Made by a program: the position numbers and the translations under genes | Assembly: GCA_020637615.1 (NCBI GenBank) | Contig: JACKKC010000013.1 | Coordinates: forward strand, 1-64,000 | Direction of reading: 5' to 3' | Source: Rhodovulum sp. | GTDB taxonomy: Bacteria > Pseudomonadota > Alphaproteobacteria > Rhodobacterales > Rhodobacteraceae | Length of the DNA: 64,000 nt | The notes under the pieces: generated by a model | What the model was told of the DNA's origin: nothing | Database searches by the model: none | What the model saw: only the letters and a program-made list of their open reading frames with translations | Shown here: piece by piece, positions 18,061 through 28,026 of the stretch | Layout: every line of letters begins with the position of its first letter | Numbering within the stretch: the first letter of the stretch is position 1

Positions 18061-18075
18061 GTTCCTGTTATGTTC
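18061..18075. promoter_or_regulatory. LexA (SOS) box, GTTC-N7-GTTC
   Basis: GTTC at 18061-18064 and GTTC at 18072-18075 with a seven-base spacer, the known alphaproteobacterial LexA site (direct repeat). It lies 19 nt upstream of the imuB remnant's start codon and about 109 nt upstream of the divergent MFS gene. It most likely once controlled an imuAB-dnaE2 type cassette. Confidence 0.85.
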
Positions 18076-18183
18076 CAGAATATCCGAGTCCGGCGCGGAG
18101 TCGAGTCCCGGCCGCGCCGGAACCCCGCAAGGCCGCTGGACGCCCCGGCATGCCGCGGATAGGAGGGGGCGTTCCGAACTCCC

Positions 18184-19350
18184 GTGATCCCGATGTCCAG
18201 CGAGCGCATGCGCCTCTTCGCCCTGCAGATTGTCTTCGCCCTCAACGGGCTGGGGCTCGCCGTCTGGTTTCCGCGCATCCCCGACGTGAAGGCCGCGCTC
18301 GGGCTCGACGTGCTCGCCCTCGCCTTCAGCCTCTTCGGCCTGCCGGCCGGGACGATGCTGGGCTTTCTCGTCGTGGGCCGCGTCAGCCGCCGCCTCGGCC
18401 TCAGGCGCACCTGCCTCTGGGGCGGATCGATCTTCCTGCTGAGCTTCATCGGTCCGGCGCTCGCGTCGAACGCGCTGGCGCTCGGGCTGACGCTCTTCCT
18501 CTGCGGCCTATCCATCGCGACGATCGAGGTGGCGATGAACGCCAAGGCGAGCCAGACCGAGCGCGTGCTGAAGCGCCGGATCATGACCCGCTGCCACGCC
18601 TTCTGGAGCTTCGGCACCGTCACCGGCGCACTGATCGGCGGCGCCTTCGCGCAAGGGGAGGTGAGCTTCCTCGCCCAGCAGCTGCTGCTTCAGCCGGTCT
18701 TCGCGGCGCTGAACGTGGTGGCCGCGCTCCGGCTCATGCCCGACGAACCCGCGCAGGACACGCAGGACGCGCCCGCCGGACGCTTCGTGCTGCCGAGCCG
18801 CGCCCTGCTGATCCTCTGCCTCGTGCCGATCGGCGCGCTCCTGACCGAGGGCGCGATGATGGAATGGTCGGCGCTGCTCCTGCGCGAGCATGTGGGCGCG
18901 AGCCCCTTCGCCACCGCCGCGACCTTCGCGGTCTTCGCGCTCTCCATGGCGCTCACCCGCCTGGCCGGCGACCGGCTGGCGGAAATCTTCGGGCCGCAGA
19001 GGGTCATCACCCGCTCGGCGCTGCTCATGGGGGTCGCCATGCTCGGCTTCGGCCTCTCGCCGGGCCTCTGGCTCTCGGTGCCGATGGCGGCGCTGGCCGG
19101 GCTCGGCTGCGGCAACATCTATCCGCTGACCATGTCGGTGGTCGGCCAGTTGCCCGGCGCCCGCACCGAGCGGAACGTGGCGACCCTGGCGCTGATCGCC
19201 TTCACGGCCTTCCTCGTCGGCCCGCCGGCGATCGGGATCATGGCGCGGCTGCTCGGCCTGCCGGTGGCGCTGGCGGCATTGGCGCCGCTCGGGCTCGTCC
19301 CGCTCCTGCTCATGGCGCAGGCGAAGCCGCCCCGGACCGCCTCCGGCTGA
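18184..19350 (+). CDS. MFS transporter (YbjJ-like)
   Basis: 388 aa with about twelve membrane spans. It starts with NGLGLAVWFPRIPDVKAALG, resembling the YbjJ/fucose-permease-like branch of the major facilitator superfamily. The cytoplasmic loop GRVSRRLGLRR matches the MFS loop 2-3 motif, and a charged MNAKASQTERVLKRR lies after span 4. The substrate is unknown. The start may be GTG at 18184 or the ATG nine bases later; a GGAGGGGG stretch upstream is rather far from either. It is divergent from imuB and convergent with the 8-oxoguanine deaminase gene (22 nt between the stops). Confidence 0.82.
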   Translation: MIPMSSERMRLFALQIVFALNGLGLAVWFPRIPDVKAALGLDVLALAFSLFGLPAGTMLGFLVVGRVSRRLGLRRTCLWGGSIFLLSFIGPALASNALALGLTLFLCGLSIATIEVAMNAKASQTERVLKRRIMTRCHAFWSFGTVTGALIGGAFAQGEVSFLAQQLLLQPVFAALNVVAALRLMPDEPAQDTQDAPAGRFVLPSRALLILCLVPIGALLTEGAMMEWSALLLREHVGASPFATAATFAVFALSMALTRLAGDRLAEIFGPQRVITRSALLMGVAMLGFGLSPGLWLSVPMAALAGLGCGNIYPLTMSVVGQLPGARTERNVATLALIAFTAFLVGPPAIGIMARLLGLPVALAALAPLGLVPLLLMAQAKPPRTASG

Positions 19351-19372
19351 ACCGCCGCGCGGCCGGCGGGGC

Positions 19373-20713
19373 CTATGCCATCAGCCGCGCCACCGCGGCG
19401 CCGGCCTCGGCGGCGAGGCGTTCGGGCTCGACGGTGCAGAGCCGCCCGCCGGAAACCACCTTCCGCCCCTCCACGATCAGGTCGCGCACCGGCAGCGGCC
19501 CGCAGAGCACCAGGGCCGCGACCGGATCCCAGGCGCCGGCGGCCTCGAGCCCGGTCACGTCCCAGATCGCGAGATCGGCGCGCTTGCCCGGCGCCAGCGC
19601 GCCGCAATCGTCGCGGCCGAGCACCTGCGCCCCGCCGAGCGTCGCGATCTCCAGCACCTCGCGCGCGCTCATCGCATCCGCGCCGCGGGAGACGCGCTGC
19701 AGCAGCATCGCCATGCGCGCCTCGGCGATCATGTTGCTCGAATCGTTGGAAGCCGAGCCGTCGACGCCGAGCCCGACCTTCACGCCGGCGTCGCGCATGG
19801 CGCGCACCGGCGCGATACCCGAGCCGAGGCGGCTGTTCGAGCAGGGGCAATGCGCGACCCCGGTGCGCGACCGGGCGAAGAGGTCGATCTCGCCCGCGTC
19901 GAGCTTGACGCAATGGGCATGCCAGACATCCGCGCCGGTCCAGCCGAGATCCTCGGCGTACTGGCCGGGCCGGCAGCCGAAATTCGCCAGCGAATAGGCG
20001 ATGTCCTCGTCGTTCTCGGCCAGATGCGTGTGCAGCATCACCCCCTTGTCGCGGGCGAGCAGCGCCGCGTCGCGCATCAGCTCCCGGCTGACCGAGAAGG
20101 GCGAGCAGGGCGCGAGCCCCACCCGTACCATCGCGCCGGGGGCCGGGTCGTGGAAACCGTCGACGACCCGGATGCAATCCTCGAGGATCGCCGCCTCCTC
20201 CTCCACCACGCTGTCGGGCGGCAGGCCGCCCTTGCTCTGGCCGATGCTCATCGCGCCGCGCGTCGCGTGGAAGCGCAGGCCGATCTCGGCGGCGGCCTCG
20301 ATCGAATGCTCGAGCCGGGCGCCGTTGGGAAAGAGATAGAGATGGTCGGAGCTGAGCGTGCAGCCCGAGAGCGCCAGCTCGGCGAGCCCCAGCCGGGCCG
20401 AGACGCGGATCTCCTCGGGCCCCATGCGCGCCCAGATCGGATAGAGCGATTGCAGCCAGCCGAAGAGCAGCGCGTCCTGGGCCGCCGGGACCGCGCGGGT
20501 CAGGGTCTGGAACAGGTGGTGATGGGTGTTCACCAGCCCCGGGGTCACCACGCAGCCCGCCGCGTCGACGATCTCGGCGCCGGGCGCCTCCAGCCCCGTC
20601 CCCACCGCCGCGACGACGCCGCCGCGGATCAGCAGGTCGGCATCGGCGAGCTCGCGCCGGTCGGAATCCATGGTCACGATCGAGCGGGCCTTGCGGATCA
20701 GGATGTCGGGCAT
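19373..20713 (-). CDS. 8-oxoguanine deaminase (TRZ/ATZ amidohydrolase family)
   Basis: 446 aa amidohydrolase. Metal ligands are seen in PGLVNTHHHLFQTLTR, HTHLAENDED, HAHCVKLD and GLGVDGSASNDSSN. SGCTLSSDHLYLFPNG and AMSIGQSKGGLPPDS match the pattern I know from 8-oxoguanine deaminases, which turn 8-oxoguanine into uric acid. A hydroxy-triazine or guanine-like substrate cannot be excluded. The ATG at 20713 lies nine nt after the stop of the sensor kinase gene, so they form an operon (small membrane protein, kinase, deaminase). The link between a carboxylate-type sensor and purine damage clearance is unexplained. Confidence 0.82.
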   Translation of the reverse strand: MPDILIRKARSIVTMDSDRRELADADLLIRGGVVAAVGTGLEAPGAEIVDAAGCVVTPGLVNTHHHLFQTLTRAVPAAQDALLFGWLQSLYPIWARMGPEEIRVSARLGLAELALSGCTLSSDHLYLFPNGARLEHSIEAAAEIGLRFHATRGAMSIGQSKGGLPPDSVVEEEAAILEDCIRVVDGFHDPAPGAMVRVGLAPCSPFSVSRELMRDAALLARDKGVMLHTHLAENDEDIAYSLANFGCRPGQYAEDLGWTGADVWHAHCVKLDAGEIDLFARSRTGVAHCPCSNSRLGSGIAPVRAMRDAGVKVGLGVDGSASNDSSNMIAEARMAMLLQRVSRGADAMSAREVLEIATLGGAQVLGRDDCGALAPGKRADLAIWDVTGLEAAGAWDPVAALVLCGPLPVRDLIVEGRKVVSGGRLCTVEPERLAAEAGAAVARLMA

Positions 20714-20722
20714 GGTCGGTCC

Positions 20723-23455
20723 TCAGCTTGCGGCACGGGTTCGGGATCGGTCGGGATCGGCATCGGCCGCGGCGCCGGAAAGCGCGGCCCTGCGCGGCAG
20801 GATCACCCGGAAGGTCGCGCCTGCCCCCCCGGGCAAGAGGATCAGGTCGCCGCCGAGATTGCGCATGATCTCGCGGCTGATCGGCAGGCCGAGCCCGGCG
20901 CTGCCGGCGAGATTGGCCTCGCCGAGCCGGGCGAACTTCTCGAAGATCTCGTCCCGCTCGCCCGCGGGGATCCCCGGGCCGTGGTCGGAGACGTCGATAT
21001 GGGCCCCGGACTCGCTCTCGCCGACCGAGATGGTCAGTTCCGGGACCTCGCCGCAGCCGTACTTCACCGCGTTCGACACCAGATTGATGACCACCTGGGC
21101 CACGCGGTCGAAATCGGTCTCCACCGCCAGGTCGCTGCCCTGATAGGCGCGCGCCACGGCGATGTCGGAGGCGGTCAGCAGGCCCTCGGTACTGGCGAGC
21201 GCGCGGTCGATCACGTCGACGAGGCGCACCCGGTCGATGTTGAAGGTCACGCGCCCGGATTCGAGGAAGGAGAGGTCGAGGATCTCGTCGAGCAGCCGCG
21301 TCAGCCGCTGGCTCTCCTCGCGGATGATGCCGAGGAAGCGCTTGGCGTTCTCGGTGGAGACGTCGGGCATGTCCCCGAGGATCTCCGCGAAGGAGCGGAT
21401 CGAGGTCATCGGCGTCCTGAGCTCGTGGCTGACCTGGCTCAGGAAGGCGTCCTTGAGCGCATCCATGCGCTTGAGCGCGGCATTGGCCTCGCGGAGCTGG
21501 CTGGCAGTCTCCTCGAGTTCGCGGGACTGGCGTTCGAGGCTGCGCTTGGCATCGATGAGCTGGAGCGTCTCGTCGGCGATGCGCATCAGCCCGTCGACCG
21601 AGACGGTGCCGCGCCCGGCGAGCTGGCTGACGAGCTCGTGCGCCGAGGCGGCGCCGACCGAGCCGGCGAGCTCGCGCTCGAGGCTCTGGATGAAGCCGTC
21701 GGTGGCGTCGGGCAGCCCTGCGGCCTTGCCCTGGCGCCGGGCCTCCCTGGCGAAGAGCGTCTGGGCCGGCTCCGGGCCGAGGATGCGATTGGCCAGCGCC
21801 AGCAGATCCTCGGCCGCGGCGCTGCGCTCCACCAGGCCGGGGGAGGCCGCCGAGAGGCGGAAGACGTCGACGAATTGCGCGGCCTGGAATTCCTCGAGCG
21901 GCCGCGGCGTCGTGGCGAGCGAGACGCCGACGAAGAGCCCGACATTGGCCACCATGCTCCAGAAGATCGAATGCACCAGCGGGTCGAGCCCGTCGAGGCC
22001 GAAGAGCGCGCGCGGCCTGAGCGCGGCGATGTCGAGGAGCCCGTGCTCGATGGTGTCGAGGGACATCACCACCGCGCCCTCGAAGCTCGGCAGGAAGAGC
22101 GTATAGGCCCATATCACGAAGCCGCCGGCGAGCCCGGCGAGCGCGCCGGCGCGGGTCGCGCCGCGCCAGTAGAGCGCGCCGATCAGCGCCGGCGCAACCT
22201 GGGCCATGCCGGCGAAGGAGATGAGGCCGATGGCGGCCAGCGCGCGGGGGGCGCTGACCAGGAAATAGAGATAGCCGAGGCCGAGGATGGCGATGATCGA
22301 CAGCCGGCGGCTCAGGAGCAGCACCCGGCGCAGGTCGCCGTGCCGGCTGGCGCCGTCGCCCCAGTGCAGCCAGAGCGGAATGATGACGTGGTTCGAGACC
22401 ATGGTCGAGAGCGCGATGGTCGCCACGATCACCATCGAGGTCGCCGCCGAGAAGCCGCCGAGGAAGGCGAAGAGCGCGAGCCCGTGCTGGCCGGCGGCGA
22501 GCGGGACCGAGAGCACGAAGAGGTCGGGATTGGCCTCCGCCCCCTGGGTCGCGATGCCGGCGATGGCGATCGGCAGGACGAAGAGCGAGATCAGCGCGAG
22601 ATAGAGCGGGAAGGCCCAGGCCGCGGTGGCCAGCTGCCGCTCGTCGGTGGCCTCGACCACGAGGACCTGGAACATGCGCGGCAGGCAGATGATCGCGGCC
22701 GCGGCGAGGAAGGTCAGGGTGACCCAGCGCGGGGTGAAGATCGCATCGGCCTCGGCGATATGCGGCGGCATCTGCGCGAAGACCGCCGCGGGGCCGGGAA
22801 AGAGCCCCCAGACCACGAAACCGCCGACCGCGAGCAGCGCCATGAGCTTGACCACCGCCTCGACCGCGATGGCGGCGACCACGCCGTGATGGCGCTCGTT
22901 GGCGTCGACGTTGCGTGTCCCGAAGAGGATGGTGAAGGCCGCAAGCCCCGCCGCGACCCAGAGCGCGGTCGCCGCCGGCCCCATCGCGGGCGCATGCGAC
23001 CCCTCCTCGGCGGCGAAAGCCGAGAAGCTCAGGGTCAGCGATTTCAACTGCAGGGCGATGTAGGGCGTCGAGCCGATCACCGCGAGCAGGGTGACGGCGA
23101 CGCCCAGAAGCCCGCTCTTGCCGTAGCGCGAGGAGATCAGATCGGCGATCGAGGTGATTCGCTGCGTCTGGCCGATGCGGATCAGCTTGCGCGGCAGGAA
23201 GTACCAGGCGACGAAGACCAGCGTCGGACCGAGATAGATCGGCAGGAACTCGAGGCCGCCCCGCGCCGCCGACCCCACCGCGCCGTAGAAGGTCCAGGCG
23301 GTGCAATAGACCGACAGCGACAGCGTGTAGACATAAGGCGAGCGCAGCCAGCCGTGCCTGCCCGCCTTCGCCCGCCGCTCGGCCCAGAAGGCGATCGCGA
23401 AGAGGAAGGCCACATAGGCGAGGCTGGCGGTGACGAGGAGGTTCCAGCTCGGCAC
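20723..23455 (-). CDS. Sensor histidine kinase with N-terminal SLC5 (sodium/solute symporter) domain
   Basis: 910 aa. Residues about 1-480 form an SSS-type transporter-like domain (YVYTLSLSVYCTAWTFYG, then ITSIADLISSRYGKS, about 13 spans). This is followed by a linker with helical coiled segments (LERQSRELEETASQLREANAALK). The kinase core has the H-box SQVSHELRTPMTSIRS near residue 670, N-box NLVSNAVKYG, DHGPGIP and GLGLPISRE; no receiver domain follows. The architecture is that of CbrA/CrbS. In Vibrio, CrbS controls acs; here acs is the divergent neighbour, so a role in acetate or carboxylate response is a reasonable inference. No CrbR-like LuxR regulator is in view. A small membrane protein gene ends five nt upstream. 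Confidence 0.88.
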   Translation of the reverse strand: MPSWNLLVTASLAYVAFLFAIAFWAERRAKAGRHGWLRSPYVYTLSLSVYCTAWTFYGAVGSAARGGLEFLPIYLGPTLVFVAWYFLPRKLIRIGQTQRITSIADLISSRYGKSGLLGVAVTLLAVIGSTPYIALQLKSLTLSFSAFAAEEGSHAPAMGPAATALWVAAGLAAFTILFGTRNVDANERHHGVVAAIAVEAVVKLMALLAVGGFVVWGLFPGPAAVFAQMPPHIAEADAIFTPRWVTLTFLAAAAIICLPRMFQVLVVEATDERQLATAAWAFPLYLALISLFVLPIAIAGIATQGAEANPDLFVLSVPLAAGQHGLALFAFLGGFSAATSMVIVATIALSTMVSNHVIIPLWLHWGDGASRHGDLRRVLLLSRRLSIIAILGLGYLYFLVSAPRALAAIGLISFAGMAQVAPALIGALYWRGATRAGALAGLAGGFVIWAYTLFLPSFEGAVVMSLDTIEHGLLDIAALRPRALFGLDGLDPLVHSIFWSMVANVGLFVGVSLATTPRPLEEFQAAQFVDVFRLSAASPGLVERSAAAEDLLALANRILGPEPAQTLFAREARRQGKAAGLPDATDGFIQSLERELAGSVGAASAHELVSQLAGRGTVSVDGLMRIADETLQLIDAKRSLERQSRELEETASQLREANAALKRMDALKDAFLSQVSHELRTPMTSIRSFAEILGDMPDVSTENAKRFLGIIREESQRLTRLLDEILDLSFLESGRVTFNIDRVRLVDVIDRALASTEGLLTASDIAVARAYQGSDLAVETDFDRVAQVVINLVSNAVKYGCGEVPELTISVGESESGAHIDVSDHGPGIPAGERDEIFEKFARLGEANLAGSAGLGLPISREIMRNLGGDLILLPGGAGATFRVILPRRAALSGAAADADPDRSRTRAAS

Positions 23456-23460
23456 GGGGC

Positions 23461-23739
23461 TCAGCCTTCCCCGTCGTCGGCGCGCAGCCGCCCGGCGAGC
23501 CGCGCGGTCGCGGCGATCAGGCCGAGCCAGACGCCGAAGACATAGAGCACGCCGACCGGGATGCCGGCGAGGCTCCCGGCATGCGCGACGACATTCGCGA
23601 AGGGCGAGGCGAGAAGCACGATCCCGAGCAGCGGCAGCACCAGCGCGACATCACGCCGCCGGCGCCGGGCCGCGGCCTCGCGCGCGAGCGGCAGGGCCGC
23701 CCGATCCGGCGAAGAAGGCTCGCGGTCGTGGTCGGACAT
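23461..23739 (-). CDS. Small membrane protein ahead of the SLC5-type kinase
   Basis: 92 aa: a charged N-terminus (SDHDREPSSPDRAALPLAREAAARRRRR) and two membrane segments (ALVLPLLGIVLLASPFANVV and VGVLYVFGVWLGLIAATARL). The ATG at 23739 is preceded by CGGGGGC. The stop is five nt before the kinase start, so the two are surely co-translated; similar small two-span proteins accompany many SSS-type genes. It might be an accessory subunit of the transporter-like sensor domain (inference). Confidence 0.72.
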   Translation of the reverse strand: MSDHDREPSSPDRAALPLAREAAARRRRRDVALVLPLLGIVLLASPFANVVAHAGSLAGIPVGVLYVFGVWLGLIAATARLAGRLRADDGEG

Positions 23740-24019
23740 GGCGCCCCCGAGGCAAGATCCGCGTGACAATGCGGCCGGGACGGAGTTTACGGGCGCGAGG
23801 GCGCGGAGGGCAATCCCGCAGCCGGCGCCGGGCATTTTGCGGCAGCGCAACATCTATATGGTTTTACAACGTTCGGAAGACTGAATATAACCCTGCGCCA
23901 GAGGCGCGGGGGGCCGGCGGCCGGGTACCGTCAATTCCGTGTCGGAACGTCCGAAGTCCATCGCTGGTCCGGGTGCTTTGCCGGTCCCGCGCAGGCAGTT
24001 CATGGAGTGGATACGCCAG

Positions 24020-25963
<1,944 letters not shown>

Positions 25964-26094
25964 GGCGCCGGTCCGGCGCGCGCGGCGTCGGGACGGCGGG
26001 GCGCGGTCCGCTGCGCCTGCCTCCCCGACACCGCCCCTTGCCCGCCCGCGGCGGGCGTGCTTGTCTCGGCCCGCAACATCAGGAGATCCGCTTC

Positions 26095-26397
26095 ATGACC
26101 CTTCAAGCCCCGCGCTCCGCCCTGATCCTCCTGCTCGCGCTCGGCGCCTGCAACCAGATCCCCGGCGAAGCGGCGCCAGAGGGATACGCGGCGGTCGCAG
26201 CGGGCGACGGCAGCTGCGGGGCGGAGTCCTACCAGGCCTATGTCGGCCAGCGCATCGACGCGCTGAACGACGTCGCGCTGCCCGACGACAAGCGCGTGCT
26301 CTTCCCGACCACCCCGGCGACCATGGATTTCGTCCCCGGCCGGCTCAATATCGCGGTCGACAAGTCGGACACGATCTCGAAGATCTATTGCGGCTGA
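26095..26397 (+). CDS. I78-family peptidase inhibitor-like lipoprotein
   Basis: 100 aa. A type II signal peptide with lipobox LGAC puts the mature protein on a membrane anchor. The rest fits the Inhibitor_I78 domain: YQAYVGQRIDAL, a central RVLFPTTPATMDFVPGRLNI and a final ISKIYCG. The two cysteines in the mature part (GSCG and the last but one residue) may form a disulfide. AGGAG lies nine bases before the ATG. It may inhibit a serine protease, as in the family, but the target is unknown. It is probably its own transcription unit after acs. Confidence 0.78.
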   Translation: MTLQAPRSALILLLALGACNQIPGEAAPEGYAAVAAGDGSCGAESYQAYVGQRIDALNDVALPDDKRVLFPTTPATMDFVPGRLNIAVDKSDTISKIYCG

Positions 26398-26831
26398 AGC
26401 AGCGCGGATCGGTTTGGAAGCCAAAAGCACGGATGTGAGCGCGCGCGCACACATCGTTATGTGGCTGATATCGCTAAACTTCTCTCACCGCGTTAACCTG
26501 ACATCAACGAGGCTGCGTGCCGGGCTGCGACCGAGTATCGGTATCACCGCAGCGGCATCGCGCCGTCGACCCTCATCCGCACGGGCCAAGGATCCGCAGC
26601 CCGATCGCCGTCCGGGGCCATGCCGTCCCGATCCTGGACAGCCTGGAAGGGCTGAACCTCCCTCACCCTGCGGCGCGCGCCTCCGGACGATCGGGCCGGG
26701 CAAGGCGCCGCCGGCGCCTCGCCTTTCTGGTTCGGGGTCATGCGGCGCGGGCCGTGCTGGGCGCGGCCTCTTGCCTGTCCCCGGGTCCGGCCCAGGGGCC
26801 ACGGGGCCCGTTGGGCGGAAGGAGGTCGGGA
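26398..26831. other. Intergenic spacer without recognisable gene
   Basis: 434 bases between the convergent I78 lipoprotein and bhcD genes. No open frame in it has a ribosome site or a recognisable product. The first 120 bases (around 26450-26510) are less GC-rich, as expected of non-coding DNA. The last 60 bases hold GC-rich self-complementary runs (GGCCCAGGGGCCACGGGGCCC near 26795) that could help end bhcD transcription. Confidence 0.5.
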
Positions 26832-27803
26832 TCAGAACTCGACTTCGATCGCCTTGCCGGCGGCTTGCGCCAGCCGGACCACCGATGCCGCCACCGCCAG
26901 ATCCTGCAGCCCGACGCCGGTGCCGTCGAAGAGCGTGATCGCCTCGGCCGAGGACCGGCCCGCATGGGTGCCGTTCACCACCGCGCCGATCTGGGCGATG
27001 TCGCCCTCGGCGATGAGCCCGGACGCGACGGCGTGCTGCGCCTCGCCGATCGAGACCGATTGCGCGACCTCGTCGGTGAAGACCTCCGCGGCACCGAGCA
27101 GTTCCGCCTCGACCTCCTGCTTGCCCTTGGTGTCGGTGCCCATGCAGGCGACATGGGTGCCCGGACGGACATGCTCGCGCTTGAGGATCGGGGAGCTGCT
27201 GGAGGTGATGGTGATGATCACGTCCGATTCCGCGCCCAGCTGATCCAGCTCAACCGCCTGGAAGGGCAGGCCGAGCTCGGCGGCGGTATCGGCGAGCCGC
27301 GAGAGCATCTCGGGATGGAAGTTCCAGCCCACCACCCGCTCGAAATCGCGCTGCTGCACCGCGGCGCGCATCTGGAAGGCCGACTGGTGGCCGGCGCCGA
27401 CCATGCCGAGAACCTTGGAATCCTTGCGCGCCAGGTGCCGGATGGAGACCGCGCTCGCCGCCGCGGTGCGCGCCGCGGTGAGGTAGTTCCCGCCGACCAC
27501 CGCCACCGGCCGGCCGGTGTCGGGATCGAAGAGGAAGACGGTGGACTGGTGGTTGCCGAGCCCCTCGTAGCGCTCGAGGTTGTGCGGCCAGTAGCCGCCA
27601 GCCTTCACGCCGAGGGTCAGCCCGGCGCGGTCGAAGCCGCCCTTGAAGCCGTAGAGCGCATCGGCATGGCCGATCGCCTCGCGCACCACCGGGAAGTTGT
27701 AGGCATCCCCGCGCGCCATGGCGCCGAAGACGGCTTCCACCGCCTCCACCGCCGCGTCGAGGGTCATCAGCTCGGGACAGGCCTTTTCGGGAACGATGAT
27801 CAT
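26832..27803 (-). CDS. bhcD: Iminosuccinate reductase (beta-hydroxyaspartate cycle)
   Basis: 323 aa member of the ornithine cyclodeaminase/mu-crystallin family. The Rossmann motif is in VLGMVGAGHQSAFQMRA (about 135), preceded by GNYLTAARTAAASAVS, and ITITSSSSPI lies about residue 210. With bhcA, B and C on the same strand and bhcR divergent, it is BhcD, which reduces iminosuccinate to L-aspartate with NADH, regenerating the amino donor for BhcA. The ATG at 27803 follows GGAGG at ideal distance; the open frame upstream to 27980 is not supported. Unlike the other junctions in this operon, the gap to bhcC is 223 nt and holds strong hairpins. Confidence 0.9.
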   Translation of the reverse strand: MIIVPEKACPELMTLDAAVEAVEAVFGAMARGDAYNFPVVREAIGHADALYGFKGGFDRAGLTLGVKAGGYWPHNLERYEGLGNHQSTVFLFDPDTGRPVAVVGGNYLTAARTAAASAVSIRHLARKDSKVLGMVGAGHQSAFQMRAAVQQRDFERVVGWNFHPEMLSRLADTAAELGLPFQAVELDQLGAESDVIITITSSSSPILKREHVRPGTHVACMGTDTKGKQEVEAELLGAAEVFTDEVAQSVSIGEAQHAVASGLIAEGDIAQIGAVVNGTHAGRSSAEAITLFDGTGVGLQDLAVAASVVRLAQAAGKAIEVEF

Positions 27804-27960
27804 GGGGTTCCTCCGGTGCTCAGCGCGGAGGACATCCGGCTGACGTTCTGTTTCGGAGCGGATCAAGGAAGCTCGATCCGCGTGACGGGATGGCCTCGCG
27901 GCCGCCGGCCGCCGCTGCGGCCGGGACAGGCGCGCGAAGGCGCGCGATGCCGGTAGCCTG

Positions 27961-28021
27961 CGATGCGCCGGTCGGCGCATCGCGGTGGCTCATGGGGTTT
28001 CGGGGCCCTTCGAGGGCCCCG
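27961..28021 (-). other. Tandem hairpins between bhcC and bhcD
   Basis: Two strong stems in the 223-nt bhcC-bhcD spacer: CGATGCGCC (27961-27969) with GGCGCATCG (27974-27982), loop of four; and GGGGCCC (28003-28009) with GGGCCCC (28015-28021), loop of five. Neither is followed by a T-run on the minus strand. They could be mRNA stabilisers, processing sites or partial terminators setting a lower bhcD level. Confidence 0.5.
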
Positions 28022-28026
28022 GGGGC

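Noticed and set aside
19850..23545. Plus-strand open frame of over 1,200 codons
   Set aside because: It is the antisense of the sensor kinase and deaminase genes, rich in charged residues without domains; typical high-GC shadow.
26485..26938. Short open frames between the I78 lipoprotein and bhcD
   Set aside because: Arginine/proline-rich readings in several overlapping frames with no start signals; none is convincing.
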